Assembly: GCA_947247005.1 (NCBI GenBank)
Contig: OX365944.1
Location: forward strand, 20,187,501 to 20,251,500
Source of the DNA: Spisula solida
Lineage: Eukaryota > Mollusca > Bivalvia > Venerida > Mactridae
DNA length: 64,000 bases
Reading direction: 5' to 3'
Shown here one piece after another: positions 37,061 through 49,473 of this stretch. The notes beneath the pieces were generated by a model. It had not been told where the DNA came from and did no database searches. It saw only the letters and a program-made list of their open reading frames with translations. The first letter of the stretch is position 1; each line of letters begins with the position of its first letter. A program made the position numbers and the translations under genes.

Positions 37061-37709
37061 AAATAAGGATCTGCATCTGAGTGAACAACAAGCGTCTTCT
37101 AATTATTATACAAAATGCTATACGTATGTTTCATAACACAATACTGTATTTGTATATGACGTTTACAACTGTATTATTTATTCTTAAAATCAACCACAGT
37201 AGCTATTACTGTTATTACAAATTACCCAATTCCAATCAAAGACAATATAGCGCCGTCAACGTAAAATGTCGGCTGGTATATTAACCTCTCAATTAATACG
37301 TTGGTATATGTTTACAAACTACCGGGGTACTTATGATCTTTTAGTTGTCTGTATAGAATCATATTGGAACACAAGAATACGTTGTTCTTAGCCATTTGCC
37401 GTTCATTTCCTTTGTGCCCTGACTTGTCCGTACTTTCATGATATTTAATACAGTGTGTTGCTATTTCAATCAGTAGCAATGTGTACTAAGTAATGATGAT
37501 TAGGACGGTATTGAATACACACACTTATGAGTAATTACCTTTTAGAAAGTTTTTATTACGACTTTACAATCATAAGTTCATCAATAAAGACAAACAAGCA
37601 AACGAGGTAGAAAAGGTCGTCCTACTCGTTGAATGATACCTGGTCCTGATATACCCCTGTCACAACCAAACCAATTACATCTTGCTAATGAGTAAAATCA
37701 AAGTGTATA
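37061..37709. other. Non-coding, no gene seen
   Basis: AT-rich. The frame at 37081-37284 is unrecognised. Confidence 0.5.
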
Positions 37710-38783
37710 TTGGTAAGTTACTTTCCTTTATTTGCAAACAATGTCAGGGACGTTGTTAAGAGAGAACAAGCTTGTTGTAAGAGAAATCTACTAAAATGTA
37801 CAGAAGACAACGAAAGAAAGGACGCGAAGTATGCCAACTGTCATCAAAAGATACTTGGGTCATTTTCATGCTTTAGGTGCTACATGCGCTGGATGCCTTA
37901 TTTGATCACCATTAAGCTCTCTTCATTGATTTCGCTTTTCCTCAGGTTTTGTTCTTGGCCTCTTAATGCCACGCGGTATCAATTGAGACGCTTGAAGCCT
38001 ATGCCCACTGAACATATCTTTGTCAAGGGGATAAACCCCCAATATAGATTCGGGAGGCATCAAACACAGATTCCTCGTGTCAGGGAAGTCATCAAAAGGA
38101 ATCGTGACAAATCAAGGGGTATCGGGATGCATTACAAAAACTCTCGATGTGTTCCAGACGTTTTGCGTCAGTTCCTCTGCCTCGGGGATGTACTCTCGAT
38201 GGATTTACGAACTTAGAAGGCGTCTAGGTTCCCATGTGTCTCAGGGAAGGTCTCCAATGACTCGAGTAAACTTCGTGAATGTTTTGCTGTCATTTCGGGA
38301 ATATCACGCACCAGAGCCTCGGGAATACCAGTAATCATGGATACCTCCAGAAAAAAATATCCGCTAGGCAACTTGATACAACAAGTGATACAAGTGTCAC
38401 AACCTCGGTGGTATTTAAATGTTCGGAGAACGTTTGGTAATAATTTTGGACACATTCGCGGTCTCGGGATTGCATTCCTGAAGAGAAGCTTCGGGAAAGT
38501 CATTAGACATTTTGGGTCATGGGGAGAAATCGGAGTGGGGTATCGGGAGACATCGGATAACTCCCGATGTGGTCCTGACGTTATGGGTCGGTCCCATTGC
38601 CCGGAGGATTTACTCCCGATGGAAATTAAGGGCTTCTGGAAGTGTCGGGATCAGGTTCTGCAAGAAGATTCGAGAGAAATTCCTCATCGCTTATTAGTTT
38701 TCATCGTGTACATTGGCATGGCCCCGATATGCATTCTGGTGATTTGTCCCAGCCACCGGAAATCAATGTCTGATAATAGTTGA
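37710..38783 (+). repeat. GC-richer degenerate duplication with long open frames
   Basis: Two related blocks lie about 419 bp apart: 'ggggtatcggga' at about 38116 and again at 38535, each followed by 'ctc(c/t)cgatgtg', 'gacgtt.tg.gtc.gt.cc', 'gga.(g/t)tactc(c/t)cgatgga' and later 'cgagagaa' or 'ctcgagtaa'. The long plus-strand frames here (37710-38216 and 38337-38783, 168 and 148 codons) show no domain and are not alignable to each other as proteins, and the minus strand is open as well (38213-38503). Stops are rare because of the base composition, so I treat them as repeat-derived rather than as genes. Confidence 0.55.
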
Positions 38784-39262
38784 ATGATACAGGTAGAATA
38801 ACATATATGTTAAACAATTTGGGCCAAAATATTTTTTCAGATTTGTTGTGGGCAGCCATTGTGGAAACTTGACAGTTCATGGCATCTTCATGCTAGCTTA
38901 AATTTGCTTTATAGATTCGTAGATTCGCAAATTACTAGTAGCTTTTCGATTGTACTGTTTAGATTTTCCAAATTTGACGTACCGCATCTATATAATGCTT
39001 AGAAGGTTCTCTATATTTGTATATCGTTCGTGCTGAAAAGTGAACGTAAGTTTATACTGTTCTCAACCTTATCAATATCTAAGTCTTCAGCAAATGGTTT
39101 CAAGCATGCCTTGTGTCTCTTTGGTGTTGATTTGTTGTCAAACATAGTTTGCATACTTGCTAGAGAGGAGTATGAAGGGTATTGAAATAATTATCGGATG
39201 TCATGATATAGTTGTATATAGAATCACCATCTAGGTCATCTAAATATTCAGGTCTGGATGAT
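38784..39262. other. Non-coding, no gene seen
   Basis: No open frame or repeat recognised. Confidence 0.5.
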
Positions 39263-39346
39263 AGCTCGTCCCTTTGACGCAACAAGGTTGTATCTCTCTA
39301 TACACTATATAGTGAGATACAACCTATTGCGCCAAAGGGACGAGCT
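39263..39346. repeat. Strong hairpin, arms of about 35 bp
   Basis: AGCTCGTCCCTTTG and CAAAGGGACGAGCT are exact outer arms of 14 bp. Further in, 'gttgtatctc' pairs with 'gagatacaac', with one bulge and a few mismatches in between, around a loop of about 12 bases. The whole is 84 nt, a size compatible with a miRNA precursor, a palindromic MITE or two adjacent transposon ends. Confidence 0.9.
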
Positions 39347-39808
39347 GTGCCATGTAATTGTCAGAACATGTCCCAAAACGTCCACCGTATCATTGTGGGG
39401 ATCTACTATTTGCCGGGTTGTGAAACTATTCTTCTCCTGGAAAAGATATGACCTTCTGTTGGATATTAGAAGAGACGTACAGTCTGATGAGACAGAGAGT
39501 TGTACATGCTTGTTGATGATTCCTGCTTGTTAAAGCTCTATAAAACAAGGCTTGAAATGTTCCCATCGAGAAGTTAAAAGAGAAGTTAAGTTACCAATTT
39601 TCGAGGGCTGCTAGCTTTCAGCAGTTCAGTCAACCTTTGACTTTTTAACTCACCTGGTCACTAGGCTTCCAATGAATAGCTGCGTTCACCTCTTCCTTGG
39701 GAGACTTTTTCGCTCCTGGTGGGTGTGCAGCCAACATCGATATGCGGCGCCCAGGTCTATCGAACATGTATAGACATCGCTCTCACATGTACCAATTCAC
39801 ATCTTGGT

Positions 39809-39900
39809 CGAGTAATAATAATAACGACTTTATTTCCCGTGGATGACATAATTTGCCGGCCAATTTTCATTATGGCCCACAGTATGGAGCATGTAGGTCA
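39809..39900 (-). repeat. Retroposon 3' tail with (ATT)n, minus copy
   Basis: Read on the minus strand it runs 'tgggccataatgaaaattgg', then 'gaaataaagtcgttatt' and an ATT repeat, i.e. a polyadenylation-like AATAAA and a microsatellite tail. It is a relative of 30219-30300. The body upstream is not recognisable. Confidence 0.55.
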
Positions 39901-40789
39901 TTCTAATTCTACAAACTGCTTGCATCGAACTAAGAAGGTGTTTGTAAACTCACGTGCAAATACACGTGCTGCAAATGTTCACTATTAACCTCAAACTAAA
40001 CAGCGTCATTGTACAAACACTCTTATTTTATGTCAGATTTGTAGCATTTTCTATATAGATTCATAGTTTCAAATAGCCAAGCAGGTTATTGTCTTTAGCA
40101 CTTAAGGGGGTATTGGCACCTTGTGTACCCGCCGTTTCTCGGTACTCTGTAGATGTTATACCAGAAAAGCATGCATTAACTCTCTATTTATTTTAATTAA
40201 AACACGACCTGAATGAAAATACCAATGTTGTGCTGTATGGAATTATATAACAGTAGTCATGCTTTAAAATGAACCGTTCCCCACCCATTTTTATGCTTAT
40301 ACAAAGGAAGAAGTAAAATTATATGAACAATTCGCAATATCATTATGATTATCATCTTTCTTTTATATTCATATAGCATAATTTAAACCTAATTTTATGT
40401 TTGTTCCTATTTATCACCCTAAACTCGAAATTATGATTAGCAGCTCACGTGTAGGCCTACTAGGTAGCTCATTCCTCCTTAAATGAACTTTGACCTATTT
40501 TAAATGAATTGGTGCATTACGAAACCAATGTAATAGTTGTTACTTGTAATCATATTTAAATCAATGCAAACATACATCACTTATTTATATTACTTTTGAC
40601 GCTATTGTGTTAGTTTGTGTTCATGTGCTATTTTACCCCTACCACTTTAAGCGGACGTGTGTCCCTAAATCAATGAGAAGGCAAGAGATCAGTTCAAATA
40701 TCAATAGCTTAGTATATCACTATTAAATAAGAATCATTTGGGCTTTAAAATAGCAAATATGACGACATTATAACAAATATATTGTTCAT
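39901..40789. other. Non-coding, no gene seen
   Basis: AT-rich, no structure noted. Confidence 0.5.
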
Positions 40790-41010
40790 ACACGTCGATT
40801 TTTTTATAAAAAATATTGCTAATTTTAGGTGTTCTCAATAATATTCATGAGTATACAAATGAATAAATTTGTAAAAAGTTATTTTTATTAATAGCCCAGT
40901 GCATTATAGCTTCATTTTGATACCATTTGTATCAATTTTGACCTAAAACCAAGATATTATGCTATTTTAAGGGAGATATATAAAAAATGCACTTATTTGA
41001 CCTTTGACCT
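40790..41010 (-). repeat. Dispersed repeat with DR1 motif, minus copy
   Basis: The reverse complement matches 36480-36680: AGGTCAAAGGTCA, 'taagtgcat', 'aagatat', 'ggtatcaaaatg.agct' and 'actcatgaatatt'. The direct repeat TGACCTTTGACCT at 40998-41010 is a perfect DR1 half-site pair as bound by RXR/HNF4-type receptors. Confidence 0.65.
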
Positions 41011-41929
41011 AATTCTGAGAAAACGAGGCAAAATCACGGATGGCATCCGGCTGTTTCAGATTACACACATATCAAAGATAACATATAGCATGGATGCCAC
41101 ATTCTACTCTCCGATGCCATGGCCCGTCACATTTTCTCCGTATGGACTCCAGACTATACCTTGTGGAAGGTAAAGTTTGTACTAAATAGGATATAGACCA
41201 TAAAAATTGTTAGGTGAAAATGCCGCCGTGTATAACTAAAAATCACAAAAAGCACATACAAAACGTAGTAATAAGAAGACATTACAGTATGTATTTTTTC
41301 TGTAAAATGTTCACATGTTGGTGCGGTTAATACCAGACTTTCTATCCAACTGTTCTTTAAATTGGCAAGTGATACGTTTAAAACTAGACTGTGTATAACC
41401 GGCGAATTAAGCTCTGAATAACTACATTTGTATGTTCTTTGTTTCTTATAAAGTAGTTCTTTTTGCTAGTTTGTGGTAACATAAGACAATATAATAGCAT
41501 TACAGGCTTAACAGCAATAGCCACAATTCTGATTACCTCGGACTTTATGCATTGCAATACACCTCTGACAAAACAAAGCGCAACGCATGTATTTTAACTA
41601 TTTTCAGTCACATGATTAGAAAATTGCCACCGCCTGTCACCCCAGTACATGTATGTCAACACATGCGTGTACGGTCAAAACATAACACTAGGGTTGAAAG
41701 CAAGTAGTATCATCAAATCACCGAACCAAATCCAAGGCTCTCCTTGACCGAACAAAAGACGAAAATAGGATTATGTATCTCCATGACTGGACTGGAACTT
41801 TCATGATTGCAACGACTAATAAGGCCAATAAACTAAAACTAAACTGAGTCTGTTAACAAAGGTGTACTTGTTGGTACTGTGGAAATTTTCGATTGTGTAA
41901 GAGCTTAAAGGGAATGGTGGAAAGACTAA
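41011..41929. other. Non-coding, no gene seen
   Basis: No recognisable coding or RNA feature. Confidence 0.5.
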
Positions 41930-43690
41930 AAACTAATACTACTGTACAAGTACAAAACAAAGAAATTGTACGTTTCTCTGGAAATATATCTGAAAGTCTA
42001 TCTATATTTACATAATTATAGTTATACAACGTTCGGCCGTGAACGAACCACCATTATCAAACGTTGTGCTACATTTGTATTAGGTCGTGAGAAAGCAGAA
42101 ATATGATTGTTGGTCATATAGAAAATATTTATTACTATTAATAGGTAATACACAATAGATAACATCCGTTATTATTATTATTGATACATGTTCATATGTA
42201 TGTAATGAAGTGCTCTAAACAATAATTCTGACATACAATTACATACATTTTGAATAGATTATTTATTGATAATCAACCTACAACTGAAAACATAATTTTT
42301 GATTGGATGCAGGCGCCATAACAAAAAGTAATCTCGAAAACAGCATATATCTCCATACAGAAGAGCATATTGCAATTTCGGTATTGAAGCATTCTATTTT
42401 GTAAATAACAATAGTAATATTAAATGATCGTAGACAAAATCGATCACATTGCACTTTTGCATTGCATGTAATGCATCAGTAAAGGAATTGATGCAAAGAA
42501 AGTTTAACATGAATATTGCTAAAGTATTCTGCTAGAGTCAAGGCATACAACATGCAAACTAATGAAGGTAAAATGAATTACAAGTTATCGATATTTTGTT
42601 TCCGATGGTAATTGGGACATTGATCATCTAGACGAACAGTGTTGTACTTCTGTGCACTCGTCAAAACAAAATATCAATCACGTTAATACGCAGACATATT
42701 GAAGTACTTTCGGTTAGCAATAAACCGTTGTAAGGTTGTTCATTAGAAAATGAGTTTACTAACACGATAAACTAGGCTAACAGCATTTGTAAAAGAACTG
42801 GTGGGAATTGAAATCGAATGTCTCGGCTCATCACATCTAGATTATCGGCTCATCACATCTAGATTCTCGCATTTAGTCGTCATTGACAGGGTAACCGCAT
42901 ATGTATACACTTCTAAAACAATAACACCCTGTCCAAGCGTATTTTCGAGCGTGGATATCGAATACGACGGAGCAATGCGAGAAAGGTGGATCGTTCGGAG
43001 AGTCAATGCAATGTTTGCTTCCCCAACCAATATGGCAGATACCACAGAATGGTCGGTGAAGAGTAGCATGCAAACAAGAAAAATGTTTTGCCATGGCTGT
43101 ACAGTTAGTGCGAGCTATATCATTTATAAACGTTAAGATAAATTGTAATAGTGACTAAACAATATGATTTATAAATTAAAGTATAGAGATTTAGCGATTA
43201 TGGTCATAATTATCATCAAACTTTATTTTTGCGACTGCGCGGTTATACATTTTACAGTGATTCTTAAATGTTTTAGGACTTGCAGAGGTTTGGTTCCATT
43301 TGCTAGTTCAGTTCTGTGCAGGGGCACATGTTCATGTAGTCTGTGATATTTATGTTTTCTGTGCTCGGCTGTTTCCGTTGAATGCTGCCTTCCTTGTCCG
43401 TTTGTACATTACCCTTTTACATATTGTACCAGACGTGTCGGTTCTTTTACTGTAAGTGCACCTTTACATTTCAAGACACGTCGTTAAACAAGAACTGCTT
43501 ACCGACCATCGAGCAATGACAGCGGAACATACATATACACGATTTAATGATTTTAGACATCCTTTAAGTCTGTCAGTGCTTTTACCTAAGTTGAATAACC
43601 ATGTACACGCACTTAAAAAAACATGGCGATGCATAAAAGTATTAGACACACACAACCATTCGCATTGAAATGACTGATTATATGACGCAG
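41930..43690 (+). repeat. Segmental repeat, copy A
   Basis: It shares ordered blocks with copies B and C: 'caagtacaaaacaaag' and the 'accattatcaaacgttgtg' stretch near 41945-42070, 'agagcatattgcaatt' and 'aaaatcgatcacatt' near 42362-42450, 'gtaattgggacattgatcat' near 42607, 'agcaataaaccgttgtaagg' near 42715, 'attgaaatcgaatg' near 42807 and 'ggttcttttactgtaagtgc' near 43440. A 24-bp block, 'atcggctcatcacatctagatt', is tandemly doubled at 42825-42868. The 111-codon plus-strand frame at 42801-43136 is not conserved in the paralogues. Confidence 0.85.
43251..43428 (+). mobile_element. SPR-family insertion in copy A with 4-bp direct repeats
   Basis: Copies B and C read straight through '...ttacatattgtacc', whereas copy A has 178 extra bases between ACAT at 43247-43250 and ACAT at 43429-43432. 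The insert ends 'ttgaatgctgccttccttg', then 'tccgtttgtacattaccctttt'-like sequence ending CTTTT. It has no inverted ends and no coding capacity. Confidence 0.75.
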
Positions 43691-45509
43691 CATTTCTCGT
43701 ATGTCTTTAGCATTTGGTCGTCTGCACTGCATACGTTCACTAAACCAATTATCAATCTCCTTCGCCCAATTTGGAAGTCACTTATTGACAAAAAAACGGT
43801 TCAACTTCATTAGGTACTGGATGCCCGGTCGTGTCCGTAATCATGCTTAGTAAAACGCTCACAAAGTATCGGTGCAGTTAAAACCTGGCGTAATGTTTCT
43901 TGATGATGTGTTGTTCTTAAGATGTTGAAATAAGATGTTTGTAAGCACACAAGTGACAACATTTATTCAATCCGATGAATAAAGCTCTAAAAACTATCTT
44001 TAGGTTTAGTTGTTTTCTCGTAACATACGACGGTTGCTCATCTTATATTTGAACAAAATTGAACATCCAGTATTTTCATGAATTTCACAACGAAGTCGAG
44101 TTGTGTCAGCTCTATCGTATATAGTAATGTATCAAGTGATATAAACAACCATTGTAGAATGTATAAATTATGCAATATTCTTAGAACAAATCAACTTTTG
44201 TTTATGCATTTGTGAAGCACAAAACGTTGAAGTGCTGATGCTTATTACTTTTATTACTATTCCCTTCTCTAATCGACGGTTCAATATTCTCCAGATTTAA
44301 ATAGTATTGATGTTTCATCAGGAGACTACGATATCCACTGTTTGGGTATGATATACTTCCAAGTCAAATTCACCAGGTACTTTATGACATATGTTAGGGG
44401 CGACAGGAAGTTCAGTATTAGTGAAACATCCTGTCTTTGGCATTTTACCAGAATAATGATGTGTCACTGTTTTGTCAAAAAAAACCATTTAAACCTTTTG
44501 TATAAATAAAATATGCATTAATTTGTGTCCTTTTTTCAATCATTTTGAGTTCCGCTCGTCCATAATATCAAACACAAGACCATGTCATGAAAGCGGCCGC
44601 GAACGCACCAAGCTTAACATATTCCAACTTATGCCTATTATCATGACTCTTTCTAAGACAGCAGACTCCGTCTATATAACCACTTCCTGTAAGATAAAAC
44701 ATCTCCTCCTCCGAGGCGACACATTATTTCCCATTCACCGTTACGTAGTCGCATATACAGCCTTAAAGACCTTTGTCTGCGCTCTTTGTTTTGCTTAGCA
44801 TTGAGCTAATGAAAACCGCTTTTTGCTGACATCTGCATCTAGCATTTTCGAACTAATTCGATTGAAAGTTTCTATTGATACTCACAACTTCGTTGCCATC
44901 CAAATTTGGGTTATTGGATTTATCCTAGATATCACAGAACCAATGGGCAGGTTTCGACCATTTGTGGTGAGTTTTAATATTTGGTGCCATTTCATGCAGG
45001 TGAACGCATATCAACCTTCATATGAAAAATGTTACGGATTGTCTTCACAGACATGGGTAATTCATTATTCTACCAACACTTCTTAAAGCTTACGTAGGGT
45101 CAATTTACCTTAAAAAGTACAACAAAACAACGACCTCTACAAGACAGTGAATGTTGGTTAGAAAAATAATGAAAATATGATACAATATGAGTGCATAAAC
45201 TACTTAACACGTTTTCTTACATGTTTGAAGAGAAACAAATCGATTTTACTATGTTACCATGAAAACAAATCCGATGTTCAGTTTTGTTCAAATATAAGTT
45301 GAACATCTCTCGTATTTCATCCCGGTTGTTTGTAGGAATGTTAGACAATATAATCACATAATAGAAAGAACAGAGCAACAACGGCCAATAAATTAGAATT
45401 AAGCCCAGGCAATCTGTTTGACTTAAAGATTACTTTTGCCCAGTCTTGTAATAATCGGATAGTTTAGTGCTTAAAGGTGAATGTACGTTTTATTTCTTTT
45501 TTGTCATAC
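43691..45509. other. Non-coding between copies A and B
   Basis: Plus-strand frames of 91 and 87 codons at 44523-44798 and 44823-45086 lack ATG context or any domain I recognise. No repeat was identified. Confidence 0.45.
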
Positions 45510-46900
45510 TTCAGACAATAGACAGTAAAACTACTCCAAACAGTATAACAATTATACCCTAGAAGTACAAGACAAGGTTTATTGAAAGTACGTATCCCAC
45601 TATTTACGTCTGATGTATTCATCTGTATTTACATATAGTTATAAACAGGTCGGTTGCGGAAGAAACACCATTATCATTCAAACTTTATGATGTTAGGGTC
45701 ATGTATAGTAAGTTTTATTATTCAAAGAATCTATAGGTCAAATGCCTGTCATATAAACACACATTACTACAAACCATATATAGCAAACATGGCAACGGCA
45801 AGTATAAATGTACATATGAAAATAAAACGACAACAAAAACAAAGTGAGACAAAACGAAAAGCAGTATGTGGACGTGCGAATTATGCAAGGATAAAGAGAG
45901 GGAGAGAGAGTGGTTATTTAGCGGAGAAGGGTAAATGGTGAAAAACAATTTGTTTACAACAGTCATAATGATAGAATAACATAACATATGGATGGCAACA
46001 CCACAGGTTACAGTCAGGAAAGGAAAAACGGATATTGACAGGTGGGGTGTGAAAGCATGGAAAGATAGTTAGCTAGGTCATACAGCGGAAAAGGGATACA
46101 TAATTTACAAGATAATAACACAATTGTGAAACATAAAATTACATATTTACGCATGCAGAGAATCAATTTTCATCTTAAATATATACATTGCTTGGGAAGA
46201 ACATGATAATAAAAACGAACGTAAACGAACAAAATCAATAGGTATTTTGACAAACGAAGACATGCAGACGTATATTTAACATTATAAATATTTCAAGGTG
46301 ATATTTCTAACAAAACATCAAAAATCAATTACATGTACGACACTTAATACACCAATATACCATGATAATTTGACGCTATTGACATTTACAGAATCAATTG
46401 TTATTTAATGGAATGTGAATGGTGATTTAATATAACCGAATAAACTGTTAGACAGACTCAAGTAACTTCCATTTAATTGGTTTAAAACCTTACATAGAAT
46501 ACACGTGATTCCCAGAAAACTGTTTACATGTATCATCGAAACTCTTCACCTTTTAACGTAATCAAATAAACTGTTAGACGGACACATGAACATTCAACTT
46601 AATGACAAAGAGAAATACAAAGTTCCACACATTAAACGACAGCGTTTCGGACACAAGTGCAGAATATAATGCATGAAACAACGCATGTTTCAAAAACCAT
46701 GACTAAAATAAAAAAGGCCATCTTACCGCGACCACCAAACAGCGCTATTTATATTCTGACGTCAGCGATTGTTATTGACGTTTTGCTGTTTCTCAAAATT
46801 TAAGCCGGTGATGAAAGTATGTCATCGGAGTGGAAATAAACAGGAACATGTACAAATTGTATATGATTATATCTACCACAATTGTTGTATGAGAGGTTCC
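45510..46900 (+). repeat. Segmental repeat, copy B part 1 (partner 57125-58240)
   Basis: Anchors shared with copy C are 'gtacgtatcccacta', 'aacag.tcggttgc', 'gaaacacc.t.at.attcaaac', 'gttagacggacacatg', 'cacttaatgacacagagaaa'-like sequence, and the 46-bp block at 46743-46788. A (GA)n microsatellite lies at about 45895-45910. No conserved open frame. Confidence 0.85.
46743..46788 (+). promoter_or_regulatory. Conserved TATA/CRE-like block (copy in C at 58101-58146)
   Basis: The two paralogues are identical over this 46-bp block except for one base, while flanks differ by many substitutions. It contains CTATTTATAT and, 3 bp on, the palindromic CRE TGACGTCA (46757-46764), then a second GACG. It could be a core promoter of a repeated transcript or simply a slowly diverging stretch. 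Confidence 0.4.
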
Positions 46901-49079
46901 TCACTTATATTTGAACAGTGTTGCACATCCGATATGTTCATTCTGACACACCCTAATCGAACTGTTTCTTATCAGTCGGGTATATTAAAGGGACTGCCTC
47001 ACGTATTGGTGTATTGCAAAAATTGAATAAAATTGTCAAATATTTGCGTAATTTTGGTATAGTTGCCTGTATATCCGATAAACAACCACACTGCCATCTA
47101 AAATAACTTGAGAAACTTCGGCATTTTGTAGTTATATTTAGTATTTTTACATCAAAAATTCTATAGGGTATTAATACCCTATAGAATTAACACTACTATT
47201 ACTTAAATTGCCTGAAATGTGTTCGCATTTGATGAAAACGAATAAAAAAATGAACCAAATACCTCATTTATGTTTACAGTGTAGTTAGTTGATGTTACTG
47301 TTTGATCACATTTGAATTACATAATTAACAAAGCATGTTGGAAAGAAACTTTGCGCTTTTATTTCAAGAAAAAAATACTCAGTGGGCGATATCGAGAGTA
47401 TTAAAATTGCTTATTTGCACCGAATCTTTCATTAATACTTGGTTAGGTTGGAAAATTACGATATAGAAAATGTTTAACCCAATCTGTGAGGAAGCACCTT
47501 TAATATGTCGGGTCACATATGTAAACACTGTTGTTCATTTTTACAATTTAGTAAGAACCCGAATTTATAGTTTTGTAAGGGCATTATTTTTCGCAATTTG
47601 AAAGCAGAAAAATCTAATTGATGATGTAAACACTGATCGAGTGTAATCGATGCTGCTGCATCCTTATTCATCATAGATTCCAAAGTATATTGATAATTGA
47701 GTGTTTGTCTTCGGCATTAACTTTTCTAGTGTAATATACTTGAAATTCGTGTTCTTATAGTCTGAATGTTGTGATTGTGGTGGGGTATGCAGCTGAGTCT
47801 TGACCATAACACCATGTTCCATGCAGTGTCGCCAGGAATGAGATGTGGCAAACATCATTTCCAAAACGTTTTTGAAAGTTAGGAGCATAATACATTGCGC
47901 TCATTTTTCCTTTTGTAAAATAAATATGAGTTCCATTTTATTAGTCACAACAAAGAACAACACATGTCATGTAACCGGCAGCGAACTCATGTTGCTTAAT
48001 GAATGTCAAGTTCTTGGTAATCTCATAGATATATCTAAAATAACAGTTTACTCGTTTCCTTTAAATATCTCAATGGTAAAGCATTGTCTTATCAGAGGTG
48101 ACAAATGTATCAAGATTACCGTCCCGTTGTAGCATATATCGGGGTTAAAAACGATTGTCGCTCTTACATGTATAGTTTTCTTTTATTGCGCTGATGAACA
48201 TTGGTGCGGCGTTTGGCATTCACATGCTCAACATTACTTGATTTATAGTTCAAATGGAAACTCCTACCTTCATTGACATTATTCTTTTGGTTATTTGAGT
48301 TGTCCTAGTTACCATATTACCAATGTGTACGATAATTGAAGGAATCGTAACATTTGTTGCATTTTTAATATTATTTGTCATTTCACTTATGAGACCATCA
48401 GAACGTTAAAGCCCCTTTTAGTTACGACAAATACTGACAGTCTGCACAGCAAGGGCATATTCATGTTCTACCAATCCATTTTGGTGCTTCTTTGGGGATG
48501 CATGTACTTCAAACGTCACAATCCACACCTTCTACAAATTGTTGATTTCGGCTCGAATCATATTGCAGAAAAACAACAACAGAGAGTGCAAATGTTACCT
48601 GCCACATTACCACACGCGGTTCAAAAGACTTATTTCGGGTTAGCATGAAAATATCGGATATTCAACGCTGTTCAAATAAACGTGGGGCACCTCTCGTATA
48701 AGATCAGCTGAGGATTAAAGCCAGACATGCTTATGAGTGTATGTTAAAATTAAAACACCTTGAACATTTCGACGGGCGCTGCGTGAAACGTCCATGTGTT
48801 TGCCTATCTTCCCATCCTGTATCGTTTTCACTACGGTGACCATACTGTTCTTCAGATATGTGCATGTGCCACTTGTGTGTTTGTTGTGTTTTTCCATGAC
48901 CCGTGTTCAATTAATATACCATTGTGGAAGTGCTTGCTAGCGTTATGCGATCGGCTAGGACTCTCCGCTAGCCAATAAATGCACCGCTTTATAGAGAAAT
49001 GCAGCTAAGACAGGGCATTTGGATATGGATATAGTGCTTCATGTTTCGTATGATGGTGTATTCGTGTAAGTTGTAACAT
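46901..49079. other. Non-coding insert between B1 and B2; perfect palindrome at 47157-47188
   Basis: In copy C the two flanking parts lie next to each other (about 58240-58260), so these 2.2 kb are extra in B or deleted in C. It holds a 32-bp perfect palindrome and frames of 60-95 codons without similarity. Confidence 0.55.
47157..47188. repeat. Perfect 32-bp palindrome
   Basis: AATTCTATAGGGTATT followed immediately by its exact reverse complement, with no spacer. It could be two abutting transposon ends or a protein-binding palindrome. Confidence 0.95.
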
Positions 49080-49473
49080 TGTTCGGTGAGTGTAGCATTT
49101 TATGGAATAACGTTGTTTCTATTGTGTGCTATGTTACATACAGAACACTTTGTGTGACGTCCAGAAAAATAGATTTGCATGTGCATACCGTTGTTCGATA
49201 AAGCAATCAGTGTAATAGTATATGACATTGTGAAGATACGTGTGTTAAGAAATGTTCGGAAGAGTAAATCTTACATACAATTTGTAAATAGATTAAGTAC
49301 TTTAACCAACCTACAGCTGAATAGTTATTTACTGATTGAACATATGCACAATAACAAAATGTTTTCTCGAATACGGCATATTCCTCAATACAAAAGAGCA
49401 TATTGCTATTTGGTATTGACGCATTTTTGTAAAACCCAACGGGGTGTCAAATAATCCTAGACGAAATCGATCA

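Noticed and set aside
37710..38783. 168- and 148-codon frames as two new genes
   Set aside because: They run through diverged copies of the same repeat without frame conservation, and the opposite strand is open as well.
42801..43136. 111-codon plus-strand frame in copy A as a gene
   Set aside because: The paralogous stretches in B (about 49820) and C (about 58750) are closed by stops and indels.
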